NCBI GenBank assembly: GCA_031256795.1
Contig: JAIRPW010000043.1
Coordinates: 1 to 64,000 of the forward strand
Direction: 5' to 3'
Length of the DNA: 64,000 nucleotides
Source: Zoogloeaceae bacterium
GTDB lineage: Bacteria; Pseudomonadota; Gammaproteobacteria; Burkholderiales; Rhodocyclaceae
The notes beneath the pieces were generated by a model. The model made no database searches, was not told the origin of the DNA, and saw only the letters and a program-made list of their open reading frames with translations. Below, in pieces: positions 19,819 to 29,213 of this stretch. The translations under genes and the position numbers were made by a program. Within the stretch, counting starts at the first letter, position 1. Each line of letters begins with the position of its first letter.

Positions 19819-20843
19819 GCGGAATTTTCCTTGCGGGCAAAGAAATTGCTTTCACGCGCTTCATAGGCCGCGACAATGCGCCCTACCAGCGGATGCCGCG
19901 CCACGTCCTCTTTTGTAAAGCGCGTAAAAGCGACGCCTTTTACATCGCGCAGAACTTCCAGAGCATCCATGAGGCCGCTCGGTTGTCCCTTGGGCAAATC
20001 AACTTGCGAGGGATCGCCGTTAATGACTGCCTTTGAGTAAAAACCAATTCGAGTCAGAAACATTTTCATTTGTTCCGGAGACGTGTTTTGCGCTTCATCC
20101 AAAATCACAAAGGCGCGATTTAGAGTGCGCCCGCGCATAAATGCCAGCGGCGCGATTTCCAGAGCGCCTTTTTCAAAGAGTCTGTCCACGCGCTTTATAC
20201 CCATGAGATCGTAAAGCGCGTCATAAAGCGGGCGTAAATACGGGTCGACCTTCTGTGTGAGGTCTCCCGGCAGAAACCCCAGGCGCTCGCCCGCTTCCAC
20301 GGCGGGACGGGTCAGGATAATGCGCTCAACCAAATTTCGCTCAAAGGCGTCTACGGCGCTGGCTACCGCGAGATAGGTTTTTCCAGTTCCGGCAGGGCCT
20401 ACGCCAAAGATAATGTCATGTGCGCGCATATGGCGCAAATACTCGTTCTGGCGCGGCGAACGTCCGCGCAGACCAGGCTTTTGCGTACATAGGCGCAATG
20501 TTTCGTCATCCATGCTTGAAATGTCTTTTTGCGTGGCTGAAATTCCGGCGGTATTGCCGCGCTCGGTCAATTCCATCAGCTCCAATTGAATTTCTTCTGG
20601 CGTCACGGGCATGCTTTTCGTCCGTTCATAGAGCGATTGGATAAAGACGCCCGTCATTTCCGCCTTGCCGCCCGCGAACAAAAATTGCCCTCCCCGGCGC
20701 GTGATGCGCGTTCCCAGCGCGTTTTCGATATGCCGTAAATTTTCATCCAAAGGACCGCAGAGCGCAGCCAGACGCGCATTGTCCTGAAACTCAAGCGCAA
20801 ATACTTCAGGAAAGTCAGAAACGGATTGGGGACTGTCAGACAT
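19815..20843 (-). CDS. PhoH-family ATPase (YbeZ)
   Basis: [64 protein letters not shown]. Confidence 0.95.
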   Translation of the reverse strand: MSDSPQSVSDFPEVFALEFQDNARLAALCGPLDENLRHIENALGTRITRRGGQFLFAGGKAEMTGVFIQSLYERTKSMPVTPEEIQLELMELTERGNTAGISATQKDISSMDDETLRLCTQKPGLRGRSPRQNEYLRHMRAHDIIFGVGPAGTGKTYLAVASAVDAFERNLVERIILTRPAVEAGERLGFLPGDLTQKVDPYLRPLYDALYDLMGIKRVDRLFEKGALEIAPLAFMRGRTLNRAFVILDEAQNTSPEQMKMFLTRIGFYSKAVINGDPSQVDLPKGQPSGLMDALEVLRDVKGVAFTRFTKEDVARHPLVGRIVAAYEARESNFFARKENSA

Positions 20844-20850
20844 GCGCGGC

Positions 20851-22200
20851 TTAGTTCTCGCGAATCACGATTTCTCCGCGCAGGGAATGCGGCAGGGCGT
20901 CGGTGATTTTTACCTGGACAAAGTGATGTATCTGCCTTGGGTTGCCCAGAAAATTGACGATCCGGTTATTGTCTGTGCGTCCAGCCAGCTCATTCGGATT
21001 TTTTTTGGATGCGCCCTCTACCAAAACGCGCTCTGTAGAGCCAACCATGGATCGGGAAATCGCCTGCGCCTGCTCGTTGATACGCGCCTGAAGGCGAGAG
21101 AGCCGCGCCGACTTTACTTCCGCGGGCGCGTTGTCCTCCAGTTCTGCCGCGGGCGTGCCGGGACGCGGGCTGAAAAGGAAGGAAAAAGACATGTCAAAAC
21201 CGACTTCCTCAATTAAACGCATGGTTTTATCAAAGTCCTCTTCTGTCTCGCCGGGAAATCCGACAATAAAATCAGAGGAAATGCAGATGCCTGGCCGTGC
21301 CGCGCGTAGCTTGCGGATAACGGATTTGTATTCCAGCGCGGTGTAACCACGCTTCATTGCCGCCAGTACGCGATCAGACCCGGATTGCGCCGGTAAATGC
21401 AGATGCGAAACGAGTTTGGGAACGCGGGCATACGTCTCAAGCAAACGCTCCGTCATTTCGCGCGGATGCGAAGTGGTGTAGCGGATACGTTCAATTTCGG
21501 GAATTTTTGCCAGACATTCAATCAAGAGCGGCAAATCCGCCTGAAATTCATCTCCGCCTGTCTGAGCGTGCGCCAGACCTTGATAGGCGTTGACATTTTG
21601 TCCCAGAAGCGTGATTTCGCGTACCCCCGCGCGCGCCAGCGCTGTTGCTTCTTTTAGGACGTCATCCAGCGGTCGGGAAATTTCGCCGCCGCGCGTGTAG
21701 GGAATAATGCAGAAAGTACAAAATTTGGAGCAGCCTTCCATGACAGACAGAAAAGCAGACGCGCCATCCACCTTGGCGGCGGGCAGGGAGTCAAATTTTT
21801 CGATTTCCGGGAAAGAAATATCTATGGCGGGCTTTCCGCTCGCGCGGCGTTCTTCAATCAACTGGGGCAGACGATGCAGAGTTTGCGGGCCAAAAATTAA
21901 ATCGACGTAAGGCGCGCGTGAAAGCAGATTCTCCCCCTCCTGACTGGCCACGCAACCGCCGACGCCAATGAGAAGGTTTGGGTTTTTGTTCTTCAGGGGT
22001 CTGACGCGCCCCAAATCATGAAATACCTTTTCCTGGGCTTTTTCGCGCACGGAGCAGGTGTTGAACAGGATGATGTCCGCTTCAGAGGGATTTTCCGTGC
22101 GGCAAATGGGCATGGCGGCAGCCAGCGCGTCTGCCATTTTGTCTGAATCGTATTCGTTCATCTGGCATCCGAAAGTACGGATGAACAGCTTCTTTGGCAT
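20851..22200 (-). CDS. miaB: tRNA-2-methylthio-N6-dimethylallyladenosine synthase
   Basis: [23 protein letters not shown]; radical [22 protein letters not shown]-like C-terminus. Start MPKKLF at 22200. Confidence 0.95.
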   Translation of the reverse strand: MPKKLFIRTFGCQMNEYDSDKMADALAAAMPICRTENPSEADIILFNTCSVREKAQEKVFHDLGRVRPLKNKNPNLLIGVGGCVASQEGENLLSRAPYVDLIFGPQTLHRLPQLIEERRASGKPAIDISFPEIEKFDSLPAAKVDGASAFLSVMEGCSKFCTFCIIPYTRGGEISRPLDDVLKEATALARAGVREITLLGQNVNAYQGLAHAQTGGDEFQADLPLLIECLAKIPEIERIRYTTSHPREMTERLLETYARVPKLVSHLHLPAQSGSDRVLAAMKRGYTALEYKSVIRKLRAARPGICISSDFIVGFPGETEEDFDKTMRLIEEVGFDMSFSFLFSPRPGTPAAELEDNAPAEVKSARLSRLQARINEQAQAISRSMVGSTERVLVEGASKKNPNELAGRTDNNRIVNFLGNPRQIHHFVQVKITDALPHSLRGEIVIREN

Positions 22201-22241
22201 GGAACGAGGGGGAAAGAAACGTTGGTACAAAGCGGGGCGTT

Positions 22242-22664
22242 TTAGCGGTTCAGAATGCCCGGCAAGGTGGTAATTGTTTGCGGCGGCAGGTTTTTCAGCG
22301 CGGCAATTTCCGTTTGGGTTAGAAACCAAACACGCCAGAGATTCCCGGATACGTCCAGTTGATAGCGAACAATTCGGTTGCCGGTAAAGCGCAATGAAAC
22401 CGGCAGGACAAGGCGGTTATTTTCATCCCTGAACTGCGTGGCAGGCACGACGCGCAAAACTTTTCCATCAATGTTTACGTAACTATTTTGCGGCGGCCCG
22501 GAAATGCGTCCGACCAAGGCTTGTTCCGGGAAAGCGCGAAACACGGCGATAGAAGCCACGCCGGGCTGTTCCGCGGGCATATCTGCCGACGGCGCGTCGC
22601 CAGACTCCAGAATGGAGGCAACGATGCTGCTGATCAGGGAGGTAGCGAGGGAAGAAAGTGGCAT
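22242..22664 (-). CDS. Hypothetical protein
   Basis: ORF upstream of miaB; start [10 protein letters not shown] chosen within track ORF 22242..22796. Confidence 0.55.
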   Translation of the reverse strand: MPLSSLATSLISSIVASILESGDAPSADMPAEQPGVASIAVFRAFPEQALVGRISGPPQNSYVNIDGKVLRVVPATQFRDENNRLVLPVSLRFTGNRIVRYQLDVSGNLWRVWFLTQTEIAALKNLPPQTITTLPGILNR

Positions 22665-22861
22665 AGCGGGTAGATTATAGAACAATGTCGCAAAAATAGG
22701 CGAGTCAATGTCTTTGTAGCGCGAGAAATTAACGAGAATGGCAAGAATTTGCGGCGCAGTGGCTTGAAGGCTATATGCGAGCAGGAGCGTGCGCAAAGTT
22801 GACCGGTTTCCTTCTTCTGCCTATAATCCGCCGCTCTTTATCCCGCAGCGCGGACTATATT

Positions 22862-22935
22862 GGTGATGTAGCTCAGATGGTTAGAGCGACGGATTCATAA
22901 TCCGTAGGTCGGCGGTTCGATCCCGCCCATCACCA
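22862..22935 (+). tRNA. tRNA-Met (anticodon CAT), CCA not encoded
   Basis: Full cloverleaf: acceptor GGTGATG/CATCACC, anticodon arm ACGGA-TTCATAA-TCCGT, T arm GGCGGTTCGATCCCGCC, discriminator A. Confidence 0.95.
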
Positions 22936-23211
22936 CTGGTTTTTTGTATTTATATGGGCTTCAAAGCGGAGAGAAAAAACTGGCTCAAGCATAAGACGCG
23001 CGGTAACTAAAAAATAATCCTACATTAAAAAGAAGAGATGAAAAGATTCTGTCTGACTAGTAGGGTTGGGACGGAAGAGCGTTATTTGGAACTTAGTTAT
23101 GGCTGGTCTTTATAAAAAATAGGCGAGAGCACATACCAACCAAGCGATTGTTTTTTTAAAACACGCAATAGTCGTATATCAGGAAAGCGACGCGGACAAG
23201 GAAATATATGC

Positions 23212-23814
23212 TTAGGATTCCTTTTGTATTTCCTCCGGCGTGGATAGCGGGGTATCGGCGGAGTCCGCTTTCGATGACGACGCCGGACTTTCCAGAAGTT
23301 TTAGATTTTCGTCGCGCAATCCCACCAGCAAACAATCGCCTTGCGGCGACAGCTTAAGCTCGCCATAGCGCGCTTCCTCATAGATTTGGGCGTGTCCTTC
23401 TTGGAAAAAAAACGCGCCGGGCGCGACTTGCATTGCGCCGCTGTTCAGGCGGCGCGGCTTGAGCCGCCGCTCGTTTTCCGCCAGCGTTTGCCCATTGTCC
23501 AGGCGGACAAAAGAAGCGATCTGACGCGCATTTAGACTGATAACCAAGGTTTCAGGGATATTTTCCGATTTCCTGAGGGCGGCCTCATATGCCGCTTCTA
23601 CGCTCGCCGCGAGGCGGTAATTCAAGCGCATATAATCCCCAAGCATCAGCGCTCTTGGATCGCGGGGAGCCAGTTCCAAAAAGACCGATTCGCCGTCTTC
23701 GCGCAGACGCTCCATTTTCCAGACAGAAAAATTAAATCCTGCCAGAAGAAGAGTCAGCGTCAGGACAACCAATGCCGAGCGGCGCGCAAGGCGCGCGCGG
23801 ATAACGTTACGCAT
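23212..23814 (-). CDS. GDYXXLXY-domain membrane-anchored protein
   Basis: One N-terminal TM followed by LAPRDPRALMLGDYMRLNY, the signature of the family. Confidence 0.8.
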   Translation of the reverse strand: MRNVIRARLARRSALVVLTLTLLLAGFNFSVWKMERLREDGESVFLELAPRDPRALMLGDYMRLNYRLAASVEAAYEAALRKSENIPETLVISLNARQIASFVRLDNGQTLAENERRLKPRRLNSGAMQVAPGAFFFQEGHAQIYEEARYGELKLSPQGDCLLVGLRDENLKLLESPASSSKADSADTPLSTPEEIQKES

Positions 23815-26140
23815 GAGCGGTCTCCGTCAGCAAAAGCGCGGCAGGCGGTTTCCGGGTCAACAGGACGCCCAAAAACAAGAGAACCAAGCCGCAAGTTGCA
23901 AGCAGAAGCGATTTGTCGGGAAAGGGCAGCGCGAGACTGTAATAATAATCGCCCAGATTCACCAACAAAAAACAGGCGGTCAGGGCAAAAATTCCTCGGC
24001 TGCCAACCTCGCGCGCTAGCGCGAAATATAAGAGAGCCAAAGACAATCCCGGCAGAAACCAGCCCGCCGGAATACTTAGGGCTGCGGCGCAGAGAATGGG
24101 CGCGACAGTTCTGACCTTAAGGCGGCTGGCAAGCTGAAAAGCAAGACAAAACAATCCCGCTCCCGCGCAAACTCCCAGAATTTTTGCGGCATAGCCAATG
24201 TGAAAAAACAGATGTCGTCCGCTAAAATCGCAAAGCAGAAGAAGGCAGGGTAACAACGCGCCGACAGCGTATAAAGCGGGCGCAGCGAGCGGCGACAGGC
24301 GGCGCGAGGCATTCCAGCGCGTTTCCCACAGGACGCCCATGACCAGGAAACAGACGGCGGCGCACCAAGATACGCCGTGCGCCAGAATATAAAAGGTATC
24401 CAGAGGCATTTGTTCCAGATCGTCCAGGCGGTTACGGAAGAAAAAATCACCATAGAGCGTATTTTCCATGCTGCCAGCCAGACAAAGAAAAAAAGCAAAC
24501 GCGGTGAGAGTTCTGAAGACCGGGTGGCGAAAGAGCGCAAAGGAAACGGCCATGCCCGCCGCCGCCGCGAGTCCTGCGGCAGTGTTTGAAAAAGAAGAGG
24601 CAGCCCAGGCAAAATCCAGGCTCAGGATAGTCGCGCCGGAGAGCGCGATGGCAAAACTGAATTGCGTGAAAAAAGGTGTGTCACGCTCACTGGAAATGGC
24701 GCGCGCCGCCAGCAGACAAGTGACGCCAATGAGGAAAAGCTGCGACTGCATGGACGCTTCCGAGACGCCTTCTAGCCAGATCATCAGGAAAACGCCCGCG
24801 AAACAGGAAAAACACCAGGCGGCAACCCATCCGCTGACTCCCTGAATCAAAAGTAAAAACCACGGCATCGTTTTATCCTGCTGGGCTGCGGGCGGCGGAC
24901 AAGGCAATGCTTCTGGCCAATGCCCCAGGTTTCGCATCGTGTCGCGCAATGCTTTCCAGCGCGCCGCCGCAGAGACGGAAAGACCGGGCGCGGGGAAAGC
25001 TTCTATTTTTCCCGAAAGCGCGGACGTTTGCTCCGTCATTTCTCGCGCAGCGTGTTCCAGAGTCATTTGTTGTTGACAGCGCCGTAAAACGCGAACCAAA
25101 ACGGTCGTCAGGCCGATGATGATCAAACCAGAAAAGAGAGGCACTCCGAAGAGCAGAACCCAGATGTTGCCAATACTGTCAAAGCTGCTGATAAATCTTC
25201 GCGTCATTATGCCAAGCAAAAGAAGGTAAGGGCTTCCCAAAATACAGGTCAGCATGAATAAATCATGCGTTTTCTTGCGATACCAGAACCAGCCGGCAAT
25301 CAGCGCGAGCGTATGAAGCAAGGTTTGCGCCCGGATGAAATCGGACGGTACATCGCTCCCCCCAAAAATCAGGAAAACCAGCGAAATCAGCGTCATGCAG
25401 CCTACGATGAACAGGGCGGCAAGGCGCGGCAGCCAGCGCGCCGCGAGCCAGGGCTGCGTAGCGCCTTTCCACGTGAAAGCGGCCTCCCACAGGACAAGGC
25501 AAAGCACTTGCCCGCATTGAAAAGTCAGTAGCGGGAAAAAACTTTCCCGTTCAAGAGCCGCGCCAAAATCAAGATACAGCGCGCTCCAAATATTGCCGAT
25601 CAGCCAGAGCGGAAGAAAAAGCGCGGCACGACGTCCTGCCAGCGCGAGCGGCAGGAAAAAAATTCCCCAGGCGCGAAAAAGTTCCCAAACCTCCGCGCCG
25701 CTTTGGTACGTTTGTCCATAAACAGCGAATAAAGGGCCAATCAAAAGCCCTCCTGTCAAAAGGCCCAGCGTTCCGGTCAGACTGTCCAATCCTTTATACA
25801 GAGCCGCGCCCAAAGACAGAGCGACAGCGCTTTGTAAAAGGGCAAACTTGGAGAAGTGGGAAAGACCGTTCCAATTCCAGGCGATAAAAAAAAGCACGCC
25901 CGCAACGAGCGACAGCATACCGCCAACAAGCAGGATGCGCGTCCAGAACTGACGCCATATCGCCGCGTCTGGTCGGGCGCGCAGATAACGCAAGGCCGTG
26001 TTCAAAGCGGCGGAAGAAAAGTCTCCTTGGCGCGCCATGCGCCGAAGCAGGGCTGCGGAAGGCGGAGAAAGCAATACGTTCTCTGGGGAGCATGGCGCGC
26101 CTGGCGCAGTATCACTCGGAGAGTCGGAAGTATTTCGCAT
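23807..26140 (-). CDS. Multi-TM DUF2157/DUF4401-type membrane protein
   Basis: DUF2157-like N-terminal half (FFIAWNWNGLSHFSKFALLQ, GLLIGPLFAVYGQTYQSGAEVWELF) and DUF4401-like multi-TM C-terminal half; overlaps the GDYXXLXY gene. Confidence 0.8.
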   Translation of the reverse strand: MRNTSDSPSDTAPGAPCSPENVLLSPPSAALLRRMARQGDFSSAALNTALRYLRARPDAAIWRQFWTRILLVGGMLSLVAGVLFFIAWNWNGLSHFSKFALLQSAVALSLGAALYKGLDSLTGTLGLLTGGLLIGPLFAVYGQTYQSGAEVWELFRAWGIFFLPLALAGRRAALFLPLWLIGNIWSALYLDFGAALERESFFPLLTFQCGQVLCLVLWEAAFTWKGATQPWLAARWLPRLAALFIVGCMTLISLVFLIFGGSDVPSDFIRAQTLLHTLALIAGWFWYRKKTHDLFMLTCILGSPYLLLLGIMTRRFISSFDSIGNIWVLLFGVPLFSGLIIIGLTTVLVRVLRRCQQQMTLEHAAREMTEQTSALSGKIEAFPAPGLSVSAAARWKALRDTMRNLGHWPEALPCPPPAAQQDKTMPWFLLLIQGVSGWVAAWCFSCFAGVFLMIWLEGVSEASMQSQLFLIGVTCLLAARAISSERDTPFFTQFSFAIALSGATILSLDFAWAASSFSNTAAGLAAAAGMAVSFALFRHPVFRTLTAFAFFLCLAGSMENTLYGDFFFRNRLDDLEQMPLDTFYILAHGVSWCAAVCFLVMGVLWETRWNASRRLSPLAAPALYAVGALLPCLLLLCDFSGRHLFFHIGYAAKILGVCAGAGLFCLAFQLASRLKVRTVAPILCAAALSIPAGWFLPGLSLALLYFALAREVGSRGIFALTACFLLVNLGDYYYSLALPFPDKSLLLATCGLVLLFLGVLLTRKPPAALLLTETAHA

Positions 26141-26243
26141 AGCGGGAAATGGAGAAGAGAAGTCGAAACTCCGGTCATCATAAATGCTCGGCTTGGTTTA
26201 TGGCGGATTTTTCGTTCGTTTTTGAAAATGGAAATCAAGCGAT
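26115..26243. repeat. Imperfect direct repeat, copy A
   Basis: gagagtcggaagtatttcgcat...gtcatcataaatgctcggcttggtttatggcggatttttcgttcg...ggaaatcaagcg, matched with small indels by copy B at ~27363-27492. Confidence 0.7.
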
Positions 26244-26420
26244 GACGCCAGCGATTATGACCGAAGTCATGGCTGCAGTTCCCGCTTTGTTTCATTGAGA
26301 AAGCGCTATACGAACGGCGGCGTGGTTTGTGCTGGAAGGGTAGGAGAGGGAGAGGCGTCCTAAAGCGAAATAGCCGTATTGTGTAATTACAAAATGGTCC
26401 GCCCTCAAGTATGAAAAGTG

Positions 26421-26567
26421 TCAACGCAATGGTATCAACGCAAACGCTTCATCAATAAACGCAATATCTATCCCCTCTGGGAATACAAGTGCGAATTTGT
26501 CATTAGTAGCGGCAAAAATGTCGTAAACACAGTTGACCGTACCGTCAATGACCTGAATATATTTCAT
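26421..26567 (-). CDS. 48-aa ORF, candidate immunity protein of the adjacent toxin relic
   Basis: MKYIQVIDGTVNCVYDIFAATNDKFALVFPEGIDIAFIDEAFALIPLR*, good SD (GGAGGCAACC-ATG), ATGA overlap with the toxin-frame stop. Below the track length cutoff. Immunity role inferred from position. Confidence 0.6.
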   Translation of the reverse strand: MKYIQVIDGTVNCVYDIFAATNDKFALVFPEGIDIAFIDEAFALIPLR

Positions 26568-26793
26568 GGTTGCCTCCTTAGTCTGGCATTTCTATAACGT
26601 CCACCGAGAGTTTGGACGTCCCAATGAGGGCCGCCGTGGGCGTTTCCGTTTTGGCCGGTTGGACGTCATGCATCGCCGTTGGCGTCTTTCCATCCTTAAC
26701 CTCTGCCGTTCGGATTCGGAACCCAATTGTCACCGGCCTTTGGTCCATTTTGGTCATAAATATTTTCGGGCGGTTTGTTGAAAATGGAGCCAC
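26564..26793 (-). pseudogene. Relic of a polymorphic toxin C-terminal domain (type 37-like), two internal stops
   Basis: One frame reads GGSIFNKPPENIYDQNGPKAGDNWVPNPNGRG*GWKDANGDA*RPTGQNGNAHGGPHWDVQTLGGRYRNARLRRQP*. The NWVPNPNGRG, GWKD and AHGGPHWDVQ blocks are recognised from polymorphic toxin type 37-type domains. In-frame stops: TAA 26696-26698 and TGA 26666-26668. Confidence 0.72.
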
Positions 26794-26809
26794 CGATGAT
26801 GACGGCGGT

Positions 26810-27188
26810 TTTGGGGAACAATCCGTACCGGATTCATCAGTGGGTGTATGACAACATTCGTTTTTATCCTACCTATGGCATGCTGAGAAGCGCGGGGATT
26901 GAATCGCGGTGTCGGGACGGTGGAGATTCCGGCGGAGCAGTTGATGAACTGGATGGGAGGGGTAAAGACGACGGAGGCCGCGCAGCAGATTCTTGGGCAG
27001 GGCGGGATACCGAATACGGGCTTGATGAGCGGCGGCAAGATTGTGAAGGTTCGTTTGGAGCATGTGTGGGCGGAGGCGTTAAGTATTATCCGGAGCGCGG
27101 AGCGGGGCGCGCGGGCGGCGTGAGCGAAGGGGATAGTTGGACTCCGCTGGACGCAAGTTTCAAACAGTATGCGTATACGGAGAAGTAT
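26810..27188 (+). pseudogene. Frameshifted, internally deleted transglutaminase-like fragment
   Basis: Pieces in two alternating frames: NNPYRIHQWVYDNIRFYPTYG+MLRSAGIESR (frame of ORF 26775), then GTVEIPAEQLMNWMGGVKTTEAAQQILGQGGIPNTGLMSGGKIVKVRLEHVWAEA (frame of ORF 26899), then KYYPERGAGRAGGVSEGDSWTPLDASFKQYAYTEKY (back to the first frame). Confidence 0.75.
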
Positions 27189-27362
27189 ATATTTGGGGAT
27201 CATGTCTATGCAGGGAAAAGACTGTCTATTAACTCATGGCTTCATCGCAGAGGGTTTTATCCTAAAACAAAGACACTTACTGATTGTGCAATCAAGGGCA
27301 ATCTTCCAATATGTGTCTATGTGAACCAGGAAAATTCAGTCATGGCCTATATGGATTTTCTC

Positions 27363-27492
27363 AGAGAGTCGGAAATATTTTGCATAACGAAAAATGGAGG
27401 AGAGAATCTGTCGATCTCCCAGTCATCCTAAATGATCGGGGTTTGTTTATGACGGATTTTTTTCGTTTGTATTCAAAAGCGGAAATAAAGCG
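27363..27492. repeat. Imperfect direct repeat, copy B
   Basis: agagtcggaaatattttgcataacg...gtcatcctaaatgatcggggtttgtttatgacggatttttttcgtttg...ggaaataaagcgg; extends into the 3' end of the DUF167 gene. Confidence 0.7.
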
Positions 27493-27767
27493 GCAACAAC
27501 GGCTTCTGGCGTTTTTCCAGCGGCGCGCACGGTTTTCTCGCGGGATTTTTCCCCGCGAATGATCGCAAGAGAAGTTTTGGGAACTTTCAAACAGGCCGCA
27601 AGATAGCTTAAAAGCGCGGCATTGGCTTTTCCATCTGTGGCGCGCGCCGCTAGACAAATTTTTAGCGCGTTGCCGTATGTTCCGGCCACGCCCTCTTTTT
27701 TCGCGCCGGGCTGGATATGTAGAAACAAAAAGCAGCCGCCCTGCTTGTCCGGGATAACCCATGTCAT
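27447..27767 (-). CDS. DUF167 (YggU-like) protein
   Basis: LFLHIQPGAKKEGVAG, LKICLAARATDGKANAALLSYLA, GEKSREKTV. Confidence 0.88.
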   Translation of the reverse strand: MTWVIPDKQGGCFLFLHIQPGAKKEGVAGTYGNALKICLAARATDGKANAALLSYLAACLKVPKTSLAIIRGEKSREKTVRAAGKTPEAVVAALFPLLNTNEKNPS

Positions 27768-28312
27768 CGGATGAGCAGCGAAAGCGCCTGCAAAATGACA
27801 ATAACGATCAGCGGCGAAATATCAATTCCGGAAATCGGCGGAATCAGCCGTCGCACAGGCGCGAGCAGCGGGGAGGTGATTTGCGCGAGCGGGCGGACAA
27901 GCGGCGAGCAGGGATTAACCCAGGAAAGAATGGCCTGGGCAAAGAGCAAAATAATCAGGAGCGTGAGCAAAAGCTGCGCCAGGTTGGTCAGTGCGAGCGC
28001 CAGCACGGCAAACAATCCTCGTGCGCTAATGACGTCTCCAAGCGTATGGACTATTGGAGAGAAGAAACACAGCAAAGCGGCAAAAAATATTTGCGTCAGA
28101 AAAGCGGCGAACAAAGACGCCCAATCCAGGCCGCCCGCTCCGGGGATGACGCGGCGCATCGGCAGAACCGCCCAGTTCGTAAATTTCAGGATGAAGCCGC
28201 CTGCCGGAGAATAAAAGGAAATCCGCCTCCATTGCATGATGAGCCGCAGAAGAAGCAGGGCGCTGAAAAAACTGCACACCGCGTTAGCGAGAAAAAGAAA
28301 GGCGTTTTGCAT
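27764..28312 (-). CDS. YggT-family membrane protein
   Basis: Duplicated TM unit with NWAVLPMRRVIPG and SPLLAPVRRLIPPISGIDISPLIVIVILQ. Confidence 0.9.
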   Translation of the reverse strand: MQNAFLFLANAVCSFFSALLLLRLIMQWRRISFYSPAGGFILKFTNWAVLPMRRVIPGAGGLDWASLFAAFLTQIFFAALLCFFSPIVHTLGDVISARGLFAVLALALTNLAQLLLTLLIILLFAQAILSWVNPCSPLVRPLAQITSPLLAPVRRLIPPISGIDISPLIVIVILQALSLLIR

Positions 28313-28342
28313 AGATTTTTCCCTTGGCAAAATAAAGGCGAC

Positions 28343-29155
28343 TTAATTTGCGGCCAGAAGAGTTTCCAGTTCCTGGCTGCGCGCGCAGGCCGCTTGCGCG
28401 CCCGCGATGATGCTCTGGCTGACAAGGCGTTCCGCCATAACCTTGAGCGCCGCTTCTGTCGTTCCGCCTTTGGACGTCACGCGCTCGCGCAAAACACGCA
28501 CTGTTTCCGCAGAAGCTGCCGCCAGCTTGGTTGCGCCCAACGCGGTGCTAAGCGCCAGTTTGCGCGCCTCTTCTGGCGCAAATCCCAGCTCAGACGCGGC
28601 GGCGCTCAGCGCTTCAATGAAAAGGAAAAAATAGGCGGGGCCGCTTCCTGAAATGGCGGTAATGGCGTTCATTTGCGATTCTTCCGTAACGCGGATGATT
28701 TCTCCCCCCGCGCGCAGGATTTGTTCCGCTGCCGCGTATTCCTGCTCACTGACTTCTGGAAGGGCCACGACGCCGCTGATCCCCGCGCCAATCATCGCGG
28801 GCGTATTGGGCATGGCGCGGACAATCCGCCGATAACCGGAAAGCCAGGCGGAAAGCGTGGACAGGGTTAGCCCCGCCGCGATACTCAGGACAACCTGCCG
28901 CGTGAGATTTCCGGCAAGCGGCAAGAGCGCCGCCTTCATTTGCTGCGGCTTCACCGCCAGTACCAGCACGTCTGTTTCCAGCGCGGCGGCATTTACTGTT
29001 TCCAGGCAGTCAACGCCAAAAGACGCCGACAAATTTTTTCGCTGCTCCGACAGAGGATCAACGACAGTGATGGCGTTGCCGGGGAAACCCTGTTGCGTCA
29101 GTCTGCCGATCAGGGCGGAAGCCATATTGCCGCCGCCGATAAAAGTAATGCGCAT
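28343..29155 (-). CDS. proC: Pyrroline-5-carboxylate reductase
   Basis: ITFIGGGNMASALIGRL, VLAVKPQQM, RAMPNTPAMIGAGISG, ISGSGPAYFFLFIEAL. Confidence 0.95.
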   Translation of the reverse strand: MRITFIGGGNMASALIGRLTQQGFPGNAITVVDPLSEQRKNLSASFGVDCLETVNAAALETDVLVLAVKPQQMKAALLPLAGNLTRQVVLSIAAGLTLSTLSAWLSGYRRIVRAMPNTPAMIGAGISGVVALPEVSEQEYAAAEQILRAGGEIIRVTEESQMNAITAISGSGPAYFFLFIEALSAAASELGFAPEEARKLALSTALGATKLAAASAETVRVLRERVTSKGGTTEAALKVMAERLVSQSIIAGAQAACARSQELETLLAAN

Positions 29156-29213
29156 GATTGCCAAAACTCCAAAAGTAAAAGAAAACCTGTTTTGCGGAGC
29201 AAAAGAATTTTAT

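Noticed and set aside
22936-23211. Possible integration remnant beside tRNA-Met
   Set aside because: AT-rich gap, but no integrase fragment or duplicated tRNA 3' end seen.
26578-26793. 71-aa minus ORF MAPFSTNRPKIF...
   Set aside because: Out of frame with the toxin-like reading of the same DNA, which explains the sequence much better.
26775-27431. 218-aa plus ORF as one intact protein
   Set aside because: Only its ends match the transglutaminase-like family; the middle is a wrong-frame reading of the segment in ORF 26899, so it is a pseudogene, not a novel protein.
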